64,000 nucleotides of DNA from Myxococcales bacterium. GTDB lineage: Bacteria; Myxococcota_A; Polyangia; Polyangiales; Polyangiaceae. The position numbers and the translations under genes are program-made. Below, one piece after another: positions 8,556 to 16,442 of the stretch (position 1 is its first letter; the number at the start of each line of letters is the position of its first letter). The notes beneath the pieces were generated by a model, which was given only the letters and a program-made list of their open reading frames with translations, ran no database searches and was not told the origin of the DNA. The stretch is taken from assembly GCA_903642325.1 (NCBI GenBank), contig CAHJWM010000016.1, positions 1-64,000 on the forward strand, read 5' to 3'.

Positions 8556-10439
8556 ATGATGCGGACTTCGAGTCGCTTGCGTTGCGCGACAATTTTGGGT
8601 TTGGTCGGACTTTCGGTGGGCATGTCGGGGTTTGGCTGTAGTGCGCCGGACACCCAGGGCAACGAGGCGCGAGAAAATATCGGGTCGCTTGGTCTCACGC
8701 TGCTGGCAGGGGGCGTCACGCTGAACGGTATCGATTACACGATCACCGGCCCGGCCGGTTATACCAAGGCCGGCCGAATCGACGTCAGTGGCAGCACCCA
8801 GATCTCAGCGGTGATCGGCGGGATTCCGGCAGGCATCGGCTACACCGTGTCATTGAGCGCTTCTGACGCGGGCAACCCGGCCACGACGTGCGCGGGTTCG
8901 GCCAGCTTCAACGTGACGGCCGGCGCCACCACTTCGGCCCAGGTTCATCTGCTCTGCAAAGCGCCGCCGAAGAACGGCAGCGTGACGATCAACGGCACGC
9001 TCAACGTGTGCCCGAACGTGGACGCGCTTTCGGTCGAGCCGGCGGACACCAGCGTAGGTCACGCGATCACCTTGACGGCGTCCGGCAGCGACGTGGACCA
9101 GGCGCCGAGCGCCCTCAGCTTCACTTGGACGAGCACCGGCGGTACCCTAAGCGGCGCCGATACTGCGAATGCAACACTGACGTGTACCGTCGCTGGTCAG
9201 ATCACGGTGACGCTCGTCGTATCCGACGGCGACTGTCGCGACACCGCAAGTCAGGTCGTCAATTGCTCGAACGCTACCGGTGGTGATGGCAGCGGCGGCT
9301 CGGGCAGCTCAGGAGCCGGCGGAGTTGGCGGGGGCGGCACGACGAGCGGGGCGGGCTCGGGCGGCGTTGCTGGAGCTGCTGCGGGTGGGGCCGCGGGCTC
9401 CGGCGCCGGTGGAGCGGGCGGGACCGCGAACAGCCCCGGAGGCGGCGCGGGCAGCGCGGGCCTACAGACGGCATTTGCGACTTGGCCCGGCCGCAACTCG
9501 GTCGTCACAGTCGACGTGGCGAACACCTGGCCCAGTAATTTGAGCGGGCTGTTCTACGAGCCGACGCTCGGCGCAGTGCCGCCGGTGCTCTGGGCGGTGC
9601 AGAACGGTCCCTCGAAGCTGTTTCGCTTGCTCTTCAACGGCACCAGCTGGGTGTCTGATTCCGACAACGGTTGGAGCGCCGGCAAAAGCGAATCGTACGC
9701 GGGCGGCACCGGAGCGCCCGATTCCGAAGGCATCACCAAAGCTGCGTTCGGCACGAGCGGCTTGTACGTCTCGACCGAGCGCGACAACAACAACAACGCC
9801 GTCAGCCGCCTGAGCGTGCTCTTGTTCGACGGCAGCATCATCGATTCGACCCTGACCGCCACGCGCGATTGGAACCTGACCGCGGATCTGCCGGTCGCGG
9901 GTGCAAACCTCGGCCTGGAAGCGATCACCTGGGTGCCAGACTCTTACTTGATGTCGAAAGGCTTCATCGACGAGAGCTCGGGCCGCGCTTACGACCCCAC
10001 GATGTACGCCAATCATGCGGGCGGCATTTTCTTCGTTGGGCTAGAACAAAATGGCATGATTTACGGCTACGCGTTGGATCATGTCGGCGGCGGATTCACG
10101 CGCGTCGCCACCGTCTACAGCGGCAACCCGTCGATCATGGATCTATCGTTCGATCGCGACGTTGGCTACCTGTGGGCCGCCGGTGACGACTCCCTGCAGG
10201 GTCGCACCAATGTGCTCGATGTCGACACGCGCGCCGGCTCGGCAACTCGCGGTAAGTTCTACGTTCGCCAAGGGTTCGAACGCCCGAGCACGATGCCGAA
10301 CACGAACAATGAGGGCTTCACCGTCACACCCGAGAGCTCCTGCGTCGACGGTTTCAAGCCCGTGTTCTACTCCGATGACAATGACTTGAATGGTCATTCG
10401 ATCCGGCGCGACGCTGTCCCTTGCGGCGCGTTTCTCTGA
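8556..10439 (+). CDS. Large exported lipoprotein with PKD-like domain and Gly-rich linker
   Basis: 627 aa. A GGGAG lies 8 nt before the ATG at 8556. A hydrophobic signal ends in a probable lipobox (SGFGC, Cys at about residue 28). Residues about 40-130 look like a beta-sandwich with one disulphide-capable pair. Residues about 140-235 resemble a PKD/Ig-like domain (PADTSVGHAITLTASGSDVD). Then comes a Gly/Ser/Ala linker at about 240-305, the style common in polyangial lipoproteins. The last 320 residues are beta-rich with no catalytic motif I recognise (GLEAITWVPDSY, NNEGFTVTPESSC) and may form a propeller, as in SdiA-regulated or phytase-like esterase domains; that is a guess. Likely on the outer surface. 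Confidence 0.75.
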   Translation: MMRTSSRLRCATILGLVGLSVGMSGFGCSAPDTQGNEARENIGSLGLTLLAGGVTLNGIDYTITGPAGYTKAGRIDVSGSTQISAVIGGIPAGIGYTVSLSASDAGNPATTCAGSASFNVTAGATTSAQVHLLCKAPPKNGSVTINGTLNVCPNVDALSVEPADTSVGHAITLTASGSDVDQAPSALSFTWTSTGGTLSGADTANATLTCTVAGQITVTLVVSDGDCRDTASQVVNCSNATGGDGSGGSGSSGAGGVGGGGTTSGAGSGGVAGAAAGGAAGSGAGGAGGTANSPGGGAGSAGLQTAFATWPGRNSVVTVDVANTWPSNLSGLFYEPTLGAVPPVLWAVQNGPSKLFRLLFNGTSWVSDSDNGWSAGKSESYAGGTGAPDSEGITKAAFGTSGLYVSTERDNNNNAVSRLSVLLFDGSIIDSTLTATRDWNLTADLPVAGANLGLEAITWVPDSYLMSKGFIDESSGRAYDPTMYANHAGGIFFVGLEQNGMIYGYALDHVGGGFTRVATVYSGNPSIMDLSFDRDVGYLWAAGDDSLQGRTNVLDVDTRAGSATRGKFYVRQGFERPSTMPNTNNEGFTVTPESSCVDGFKPVFYSDDNDLNGHSIRRDAVPCGAFL

Positions 10440-10676
10440 TCGGGACGGCGAAGCCAATCCGAGACAGCTGAGACCAAGCGGACGAATGGCCGTACCCGCG
10501 ACGGAATTTGCGCGCCACAAGCGAATGGACCGCATGCGTGCGACGAAATTTTTCTGGCCACGTTTCGCGGATGCTTCGCAACGGCTGAACGCGAGCTAAC
10601 GCTCGCTGTCAATCACTCATAAATCATGCTCCGCCTAAACTGATAGGCGCGTGCGACCGTTCGAGGGGGCATTGCC

Positions 10677-10865
10677 ATGCCATCCAATCCGTCTCACTCC
10701 TTCGAAGACCCGGACCTGATCGAGACCCTGCCGGCGAGCGGTCGCACGCAGGCAGAGATCGACGCGCCGGCTTCTAGTAGCGCTGCCTGGGATAGCGAGG
10801 CCCCCACTGCCGTCAATTCGGTCCGGCCCCTGTTCGCCGGCCCGCCTCGTCTGCCGACGACCTAG
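10677..10865 (+). CDS. Small hypothetical protein (62 aa)
   Basis: A strong GAGGGGG at 10663-10669 precedes the ATG at 10677 by 7 nt, the main reason to accept this short frame. The product is acidic at the N-terminus and Pro/Ala/Ser-rich, without a signal peptide, membrane segment or known motif. It lies between the lipoprotein gene and the glyoxalase gene with a 66-nt gap to the latter. Function unknown; it could be a chance ORF. Confidence 0.4.
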   Translation: MPSNPSHSFEDPDLIETLPASGRTQAEIDAPASSSAAWDSEAPTAVNSVRPLFAGPPRLPTT

Positions 10866-10931
10866 CCTCGTGCTCTCGGCGCCGACTAGCGGGCGTTTGC
10901 GGGCGCGGGGCTCGGGCACTACGTTCCCGAG

Positions 10932-11702
10932 ATGCACGTTACGATCGTTCCCTGTCTGAAAGACAACTACGCCTACGTGCTGCTCGCGCCCGGGTCCAAG
11001 CGCGCGGTGGTCGTCGATCCCGGTGAGGCCGAGCCGGTTGCGCGAGTCCTAGCCGCTCAGGGCCTCGCGCTCGGCGCAGTCTTGGCAACTCACCACCATG
11101 CGGATCACGTTGGCGGAACGCGCGAGTTGGCCAGAATTTTCCCAGGGCTCCGCGTGCTCGGGCACGCCTCCGACCGTGGTCGCATCCCGGAGCAAAATGA
11201 GTTCCTCGAGCACGGCGCGTCGGTCATCGTCGAAGGCCTGGAGTTCGATGTGCTGCACATTCCCGGGCACACCCTGGGTGCGGTCGCGTACGCAGGGCAG
11301 GGCGCCGTGTTCACTGGCGACACGTTGTTCGCGGCCGGCTGCGGGCGCTTGTTCGAAGGCACGCCCGCGCAGATGTACGAATCGCTGAACGTCAAGCTTG
11401 CCGCCTTGCCTGACGAAATCCTCGTCTATTGCGGTCACGAATACACGGCGGAAAATCTTCGATTTGCCGCGCACCTAGAACCCTCCAACGCCGCCGTTTC
11501 GACCAAAGCCGCACAGGTCGCGGACAAGCGGTCGCGCGGGGAGTTCAGCGTCCCGTCCACGCTCGCCGAAGAAAGAGCCACGAACCCATTCATGCGCATT
11601 GGCAGCCTCGAGCTGCAGAAGAGCGTAGCTTCTTCGCTCTCGGGCGATCGTTCTCCTACGGCCATCCTGGGGGCCGTCCGTGCCGCAAAAGACAAGTTCT
11701 AA
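10932..11702 (+). CDS. gloB: Hydroxyacylglutathione hydrolase (glyoxalase II)
   Basis: 256 aa, the usual length. Metallo-beta-lactamase fold with THHHADH at residues 53-59, HIPGHTLG near 112-119, GDTLFAAGCGR near 131-141, CGHEYT near 170 and a C-terminal NPFMR motif, the set that marks glyoxalase II rather than other family members. It hydrolyses S-D-lactoylglutathione to D-lactate and glutathione in the cytoplasm, finishing methylglyoxal detoxification; related substrates are possible. It overlaps the next gene by 23 nt, so the two are probably cotranscribed. Confidence 0.92.
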   Translation: MHVTIVPCLKDNYAYVLLAPGSKRAVVVDPGEAEPVARVLAAQGLALGAVLATHHHADHVGGTRELARIFPGLRVLGHASDRGRIPEQNEFLEHGASVIVEGLEFDVLHIPGHTLGAVAYAGQGAVFTGDTLFAAGCGRLFEGTPAQMYESLNVKLAALPDEILVYCGHEYTAENLRFAAHLEPSNAAVSTKAAQVADKRSRGEFSVPSTLAEERATNPFMRIGSLELQKSVASSLSGDRSPTAILGAVRAAKDKF

Positions 11703-12663
11703 GCGAGCGCGCGGTGCTCTTCTTTGCGTGTTGGCGACCGCCCTTGCATGCAAGCGCCACGCTCCCCCCGGCTCGAGCCAGGCACGGAACGCACAGTCGC
11801 TCGCGAGCCCCGCGCGTTCTGACCAAGAAAACGCCCAGGACATGCTGCCCGCGGAAGAGCTGACCTGGGACTATTCCTCGACCGAGCTTGGCCCGATGCG
11901 CGTCGTCGTGTCCATCCCTGAGCGTGCGGCGCACGCGCGCTTGCCCGTACTGGTCGCGCTCCACGGTCGCGGAGAAGCGTTGAAGGGACCCGCAGCCGGC
12001 GCGCGCGGCTGGATCGATGATTATTGGCTGCCGACAACGATCGAACGCTTGCATCGCCCCCCACTGACGCTCGAAGACTTTCGCGGTTTTGCCGATGACG
12101 CGCGGGTGTCACGTCTGAACGAGAGCTTGAAACGGCAGCCCTATCAGGGCCTGATCGTGGTCTGCCCCTACACGCCTGACATACTGCCTGCGGATGAGCC
12201 CATCGACGAAGCGTTGCCCCTTGCTCGCTTCATCGTGGATACCGTGCTGCCGCGCGCTTACCGCGAGACCCCTGCCGTTGGCAGTCCGGAAAGCACCGGC
12301 GTCGATGGCGTCAGCCTGGGCGGGCGCGCCGCTCTCGGCATTGGCCTACTTCGCCCCCAAGCGTTCGCGGTCGTCGCCTCACTGCAAGCGGCTATCCGAA
12401 TCGACAACTCAGAGGACATCGTCCGCCGCGCGCGCGAGGCAAAGCTCGCGAAGCCAGACCTCTTCATTCGGCTACTGACCAGCAGCGATGATTATTTCAT
12501 CAAAGCCAATCAATCGTTGGCGAGCGCCCTGGTGGGCGCGGGCATCCACACCGAGCTCGTGACCGTTCCCGGCCCACATGACTACGTCTTCAATCGCGGC
12601 CCGGGCGGCTATGAAATGCTGATGTTCCACGACCGCGTGCTGCGCGGGCAAACTGAGTTTTGA
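11680..12663 (+). CDS. Alpha/beta-hydrolase (esterase-like) lipoprotein
   Basis: 327 aa, overlapping gloB by 23 nt in another frame. Residues 11-24 form a signal peptide with a lipobox (TALAC, Cys24). The mature part has an alpha/beta-hydrolase layout: VLVALHGRGE (oxyanion region), nucleophile elbow GVSLGG with Ser212, an Asp candidate in LTSSDDYF and the His in VPGPHDY near residue 303. This resembles the esterase-D/feruloyl-esterase branch. Substrate unknown. It would act on the outside face of a membrane. The overlap with a cytoplasmic detoxification gene may be only packing. Confidence 0.75.
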   Translation: MPQKTSSKRARGALLCVLATALACKRHAPPGSSQARNAQSLASPARSDQENAQDMLPAEELTWDYSSTELGPMRVVVSIPERAAHARLPVLVALHGRGEALKGPAAGARGWIDDYWLPTTIERLHRPPLTLEDFRGFADDARVSRLNESLKRQPYQGLIVVCPYTPDILPADEPIDEALPLARFIVDTVLPRAYRETPAVGSPESTGVDGVSLGGRAALGIGLLRPQAFAVVASLQAAIRIDNSEDIVRRAREAKLAKPDLFIRLLTSSDDYFIKANQSLASALVGAGIHTELVTVPGPHDYVFNRGPGGYEMLMFHDRVLRGQTEF

Positions 12664-12866
12664 TGACGCGGTCGGAAGCGCTCACACGCATCAGGCGATG
12701 ACGAGGCTAGATTTCCGTTGTCGATGTAATGCGGCCCGGCATTTCGAATCGAACGAATTGGGGTTCTGGGGGTGGTTCCGCTACGATACTCTGCCCTATT
12801 CAGGCCGGCGGAACCTCGGTGAAGCCGCGGGTTTGCAGGGACCTTGAGAGGTTTGGAGCACGTTAC

Positions 12867-14369
12867 ATGAGCCAGGATACGCGAAAAGACCCCCGCGCGA
12901 AGGTGCTCACCATGACCGTCCGCTACAAGAGCGCGACGCTGGATGAGTTCATCGAGCACCACTCTTACGACGTGAGCCGCGGCGGCATGTTCATCAAAAC
13001 ACCGTCGCCTTTCCCCCCCGGTACCCTGCTCAAGTTCGAAGTAAAAATCGCGGCCGATCAGCGCGTGATCCAGGGCGTGGGCCGCGTGGTGTGGAAGCGG
13101 GACAGCGAGACGCACGGCGGCGACCCGCGGCCCGCGGGCATGGGGGTAAAATTCATCAAGATTGACGACGCGTCGCGCACGGTGATTGACGCCCTGATCG
13201 ACTCCCGCGGCGATGCGATGAGCGCCTACGATGCGGGCGGCGGAGACGGTGGTACGCCCGCGGCCCCGAAGACACCGGGCATTGCGGCGGAGGCGCCGAA
13301 GGTTCCGAATCCACGCAAGGCGACCATGATCGGGCTCGGAGCGATGAATCCCTCCAATCGCCCTCCCATCAATGCTCCGCTCGCGCCGCCGAGCGGTTCC
13401 TTCTTCCCCGAAACGAAATCCGAAGCCGAGATGCCGGCGCCGGAAGACCGCACGGTCATGAGGCAGGCCCGCGAGCTGTTGCAGGACGCGCTGGCCCAAA
13501 CTGGCAGCTCCCTAGAAGACGTGGCGGCCACCCCTAAAAACGACGCTCCTCCATCGAGCGCAGCGGGCGCGTCGTCGGCGCGTGCAGGGGCTCCGCCCAA
13601 CGCGAGCGAGCCGCTCACGGCAGAGCCGACGCCCAGTACCCAGCGCTCAGAGCCGCCCGCTGAGCCGACTTTGGCTACGGCTGCGCCAACGGGGGCCAAG
13701 GCGGTCTCGGCGCGGCCCCTCGTGCCGGTGTCCAACGCACCGCGTGAGCGGGTCCCCGCGCGTAAGTCGGCGGTGTCCGCTGCCCCGGCGAGCCGCCGCG
13801 TGTCCGTGCCGATGGCGGCGCCGGTCGACAAGGGCAGCGGCAGCGGCCGCATCGTCGTGATTGTGGCTGCGCTCGCCGCGGCCGCCGGCATCGTGTTCGC
13901 GCTGTCCAATGGTTCCGCGCCTGCACCGGCGACGTCGGCCAGCGCCGAGCCGGCCGCATCGCTGGCGCCGCCCGTGGCCAGTGACGAGGTGCCCGCGGAT
14001 ACGGCGGCGGCAGCTCCGGTCGAAAGCGTGGCGCCCGTAGTTTCTGCGTCAGCAGCTCCGGCGGCGTCGGCTGTACCGGCCGCGTCTGCGGCGCCCGCTG
14101 TCATGCCGCGAAAGCCGGTCGTCGCGGCGGTCCCGAGGCCTGCGCCAGTAGTGGTGGCTCGGCCTGTCGCGGCGGCGGCAGATCCTGGAGAAGTGATCCA
14201 CCGACCCTTCGTGCCGCCCGTACGTCCCCCCCTGGGCGCAAACCCAACAGGCGAGCCGAGCAGCCCGGTACCACCCTCGACCGAGCCGGGCGCCCAGAAG
14301 CCCGCCGTGCCCGTCCCCGACGCGCCAAGGCCGAAGCCCGTCGAGCCGGCCGGTGACAACCCGTACTGA
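12867..14369 (+). CDS. PilZ-domain protein with Ala/Pro-rich tail and one membrane segment
   Basis: 500 aa. I start at the ATG 12867 (GGAG 8 nt upstream) rather than at 12729, whose extra 46 residues have no domain character. Residues 1-115 form a PilZ domain: RKDPR and DVSRGGMFI correspond to the RxxxR and (D/N)xSxxG c-di-GMP-binding motifs. After a low-complexity region a transmembrane helix lies at about 328-348 (RIVVIVAALAAAAGIVFAL), then an Ala/Pro/Val-rich tail of 150 residues. It probably links c-di-GMP to an envelope process. The kinase gene follows after 15 nt, so the two are likely one operon and could work together. Confidence 0.85.
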   Translation: MSQDTRKDPRAKVLTMTVRYKSATLDEFIEHHSYDVSRGGMFIKTPSPFPPGTLLKFEVKIAADQRVIQGVGRVVWKRDSETHGGDPRPAGMGVKFIKIDDASRTVIDALIDSRGDAMSAYDAGGGDGGTPAAPKTPGIAAEAPKVPNPRKATMIGLGAMNPSNRPPINAPLAPPSGSFFPETKSEAEMPAPEDRTVMRQARELLQDALAQTGSSLEDVAATPKNDAPPSSAAGASSARAGAPPNASEPLTAEPTPSTQRSEPPAEPTLATAAPTGAKAVSARPLVPVSNAPRERVPARKSAVSAAPASRRVSVPMAAPVDKGSGSGRIVVIVAALAAAAGIVFALSNGSAPAPATSASAEPAASLAPPVASDEVPADTAAAAPVESVAPVVSASAAPAASAVPAASAAPAVMPRKPVVAAVPRPAPVVVARPVAAAADPGEVIHRPFVPPVRPPLGANPTGEPSSPVPPSTEPGAQKPAVPVPDAPRPKPVEPAGDNPY

Positions 14370-14384
14370 GCCTGCCCGTTCCTC

Positions 14385-16304
14385 ATGAGCGGCTCCTCCC
14401 GCGCTAAAGGAGGCGAGCCGGATCCGCGGATCGGCAGCCTGCTCGCCGACCGTTATCGGATCGATGCGCTCGTGGGTGAGGGCGGCATGGGCAAGGTGTA
14501 CTCCGCCGAGCACGTGCTGATGCGTAAACGCCTGGCGGTGAAGGTGCTGCGTCGCGAGCTCAGCCACGTGCCCGACATCGTGGCGCGTTTCGAACGCGAG
14601 GCGATGGCCGCGGGCAACATCGAGCACCCGAACGTTGCGGGCGCGACTGACTTCGGCAAATTGCCGGACGGCTCCGTGTTTCTGGTGCTGGAATTCGTGT
14701 CCGGGCACAGCCTGCGCGACGAAATGGCGCGCGCCGTATTTCCTGTCGAACGCGCCTTGCATATTACCCGGCAGATCGCCGGCGCGCTCTCGGCCGCCCA
14801 CGCGCGAGGCATCGTGCATCGCGATCTCAAACCGGAGAACGTGATGTTGGTCGAAAAGGGAGGGGACCCCGACTTCGTCAAGGTTTTGGACTTCGGCATT
14901 GCAAAGGTGCCGCTCGATCCGATTGAAACAGCCGCGCAGGCTGGCAATCCGCTCACCAAAGCCGGCATGATCTTCGGCACTCCGGAGTACATGGCGCCGG
15001 AACAGGCGCTCGGGCAAAACGTGGACGGGCGCGCGGATCTGTACGCGGTCGGCGTCATTTTATTCGAAATGCTGTCAGGGGTCCGACCGTTCACCAGTGA
15101 AAGCTCGGTCGGCATCTTAGGCCAACAACTGTCCAAGCTCGCGCCCACGATCGCCGAGCGTGCGCCCGGTATCTCGGTGCCGCCTGCGGCCGAACGAATC
15201 GTCCGCCAGTTGCTCGATCGCGAAAGCGCTGCGCGCTATCAGAACGCAAGCGAGCTCGGGCGCGCCATCGACCTCTTGCTCGCGCCCATCCCCGCGCAAG
15301 GCTCGTACCGCTTTACACTCGCCGATGCCTCGCGGCCCTTGCCCGCCGAAAGTTTAGCGCGCGCGAGCTCGCCGTCCGTGCCACCACTGGCGGCGCCGAT
15401 TTCGAATGCGTTCAAAAGCCGCTTGCTCGCCATCGTGCGCGCCTTCGAGCATTGGCGTCGGCGCTGGCCTGCAGGCGTGCGCGTGGCCCTCCGGCGCGTG
15501 CCAACTCCCGCGCTCTTGTTCGCCCTGTCGCTGGCGACCGTGCTCACCGCCGTGCTCCTGACTGCGCTTGGATTCAGAGTGGTGCGCTCACTTCGCATCC
15601 GCCCGAACTCCCGAGCCGTAACGGCAGGCTCCGCATCGGCCATGCCGAGCGCGGCGGCTTTGCCCGCGGCCATTACTGCCTCTGAGAGCGCGGTGGCTGA
15701 CGCGGTAAAAGGTGGCTTGCCAAGGCTTGAGGCACTTCTGCAAAGGTACCCGCAGGATGCTCGCCTCTCGTTGCAGCTTGCCCACGCCGCGCTCGAAGCG
15801 AAAGATTACGTCAAAGCGGCAGGCTGGGCCGCGCGCACGCTGAGCCTCGATCCGAGGCTTGCCGACGATCAGCAGCTCGCGAGCGTTTTATTTCAGAGCG
15901 CACAGGTGAAGCCCGCCTCGGAGGCAAGCTTCGCATCGTTGTTCGGTGCCATGGGCCAACACGGCGCCGACATCGTGTACGACCTAGCGGCGACCGAGAG
16001 TGTCGAGCGCTGGGTCCGCGTACGCGCGGACTCTTGGTTACGCTCGCCTAGCTTCGCAAAGGTTTCGACGCCAGCCCTCGGCGTCGCCGTTGCCTTGCGT
16101 TTTGCCGGCAGCTGCCCGGAGCGCGCGGCTCTGCTCGCCCGCGCCAAGGCCGAAGGCGACCTGCGCGCGCTCGGATACCTGAATCGATACCGCGCGACGA
16201 CCGGTTGCGGCTGGAAGCGAAGGAACGACTGCTTCGCCTGCATGCATGGCGACGGCCGTCTGCGTGAGGCGATCGGCGCGATCAAACAGCGCTTACCCCC
16301 GTAA
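14385..16304 (+). CDS. Ser/Thr protein kinase, membrane-anchored
   Basis: 639 aa. An N-terminal Hanks-type kinase spans about 24-300: Gly-loop GEGGMGKVY, VAIK-type lysine in AVKVL, catalytic HRDLKPEN with His145, DFGIAKV, and the APE-type EYMAPEQ. A transmembrane helix at about 376-396 (LLFALSLATVLTAVLLTALGF) separates it from a 240-residue C-terminal part. That part is helical with a TPR-like stretch and several cysteines near the end (CGW, CFAC), and would lie outside the membrane as a sensor. All catalytic residues are intact. It follows the PilZ gene closely and converges with the DsbA-like gene downstream. Confidence 0.93.
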   Translation: MSGSSRAKGGEPDPRIGSLLADRYRIDALVGEGGMGKVYSAEHVLMRKRLAVKVLRRELSHVPDIVARFEREAMAAGNIEHPNVAGATDFGKLPDGSVFLVLEFVSGHSLRDEMARAVFPVERALHITRQIAGALSAAHARGIVHRDLKPENVMLVEKGGDPDFVKVLDFGIAKVPLDPIETAAQAGNPLTKAGMIFGTPEYMAPEQALGQNVDGRADLYAVGVILFEMLSGVRPFTSESSVGILGQQLSKLAPTIAERAPGISVPPAAERIVRQLLDRESAARYQNASELGRAIDLLLAPIPAQGSYRFTLADASRPLPAESLARASSPSVPPLAAPISNAFKSRLLAIVRAFEHWRRRWPAGVRVALRRVPTPALLFALSLATVLTAVLLTALGFRVVRSLRIRPNSRAVTAGSASAMPSAAALPAAITASESAVADAVKGGLPRLEALLQRYPQDARLSLQLAHAALEAKDYVKAAGWAARTLSLDPRLADDQQLASVLFQSAQVKPASEASFASLFGAMGQHGADIVYDLAATESVERWVRVRADSWLRSPSFAKVSTPALGVAVALRFAGSCPERAALLARAKAEGDLRALGYLNRYRATTGCGWKRRNDCFACMHGDGRLREAIGAIKQRLPP

Positions 16305-16368
16305 TCCAATGCGCCTTCCGCCCGTTGCCGGCGGTTCAGCTCACCCAGAGGCAAGCCCGGCTCTCCGA

Positions 16369-16437
16369 GGGGAGGCGAAACGCCTCCCCGAACGTTCAGC
16401 GACGCGGTGGCAGCGGCGCCACCGGGCTCGCTGAACG
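16369..16437. terminator. Two adjacent hairpins between convergent genes (bidirectional terminator-like)
   Basis: Hairpin 1 has ggggaggcg (16369-16377), loop aaa and cgcctcccc (16381-16389), a perfect 9-bp stem. Hairpin 2 has cgttcagcg (16393-16401) pairing with cgctgaacg (16429-16437) and an inner cggtggc/gccaccg stem. No U-tract on either side, so termination by hairpins alone is inference, but the placement between convergent genes fits. Confidence 0.55.
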
Positions 16438-16442
16438 GGATC

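Noticed and set aside
13226-14386. 386-codon antisense frame over the PilZ gene
   Set aside because: Gly/Ala/Thr-rich mirror of the Ala/Pro-rich tail; an effect of GC-rich codons.
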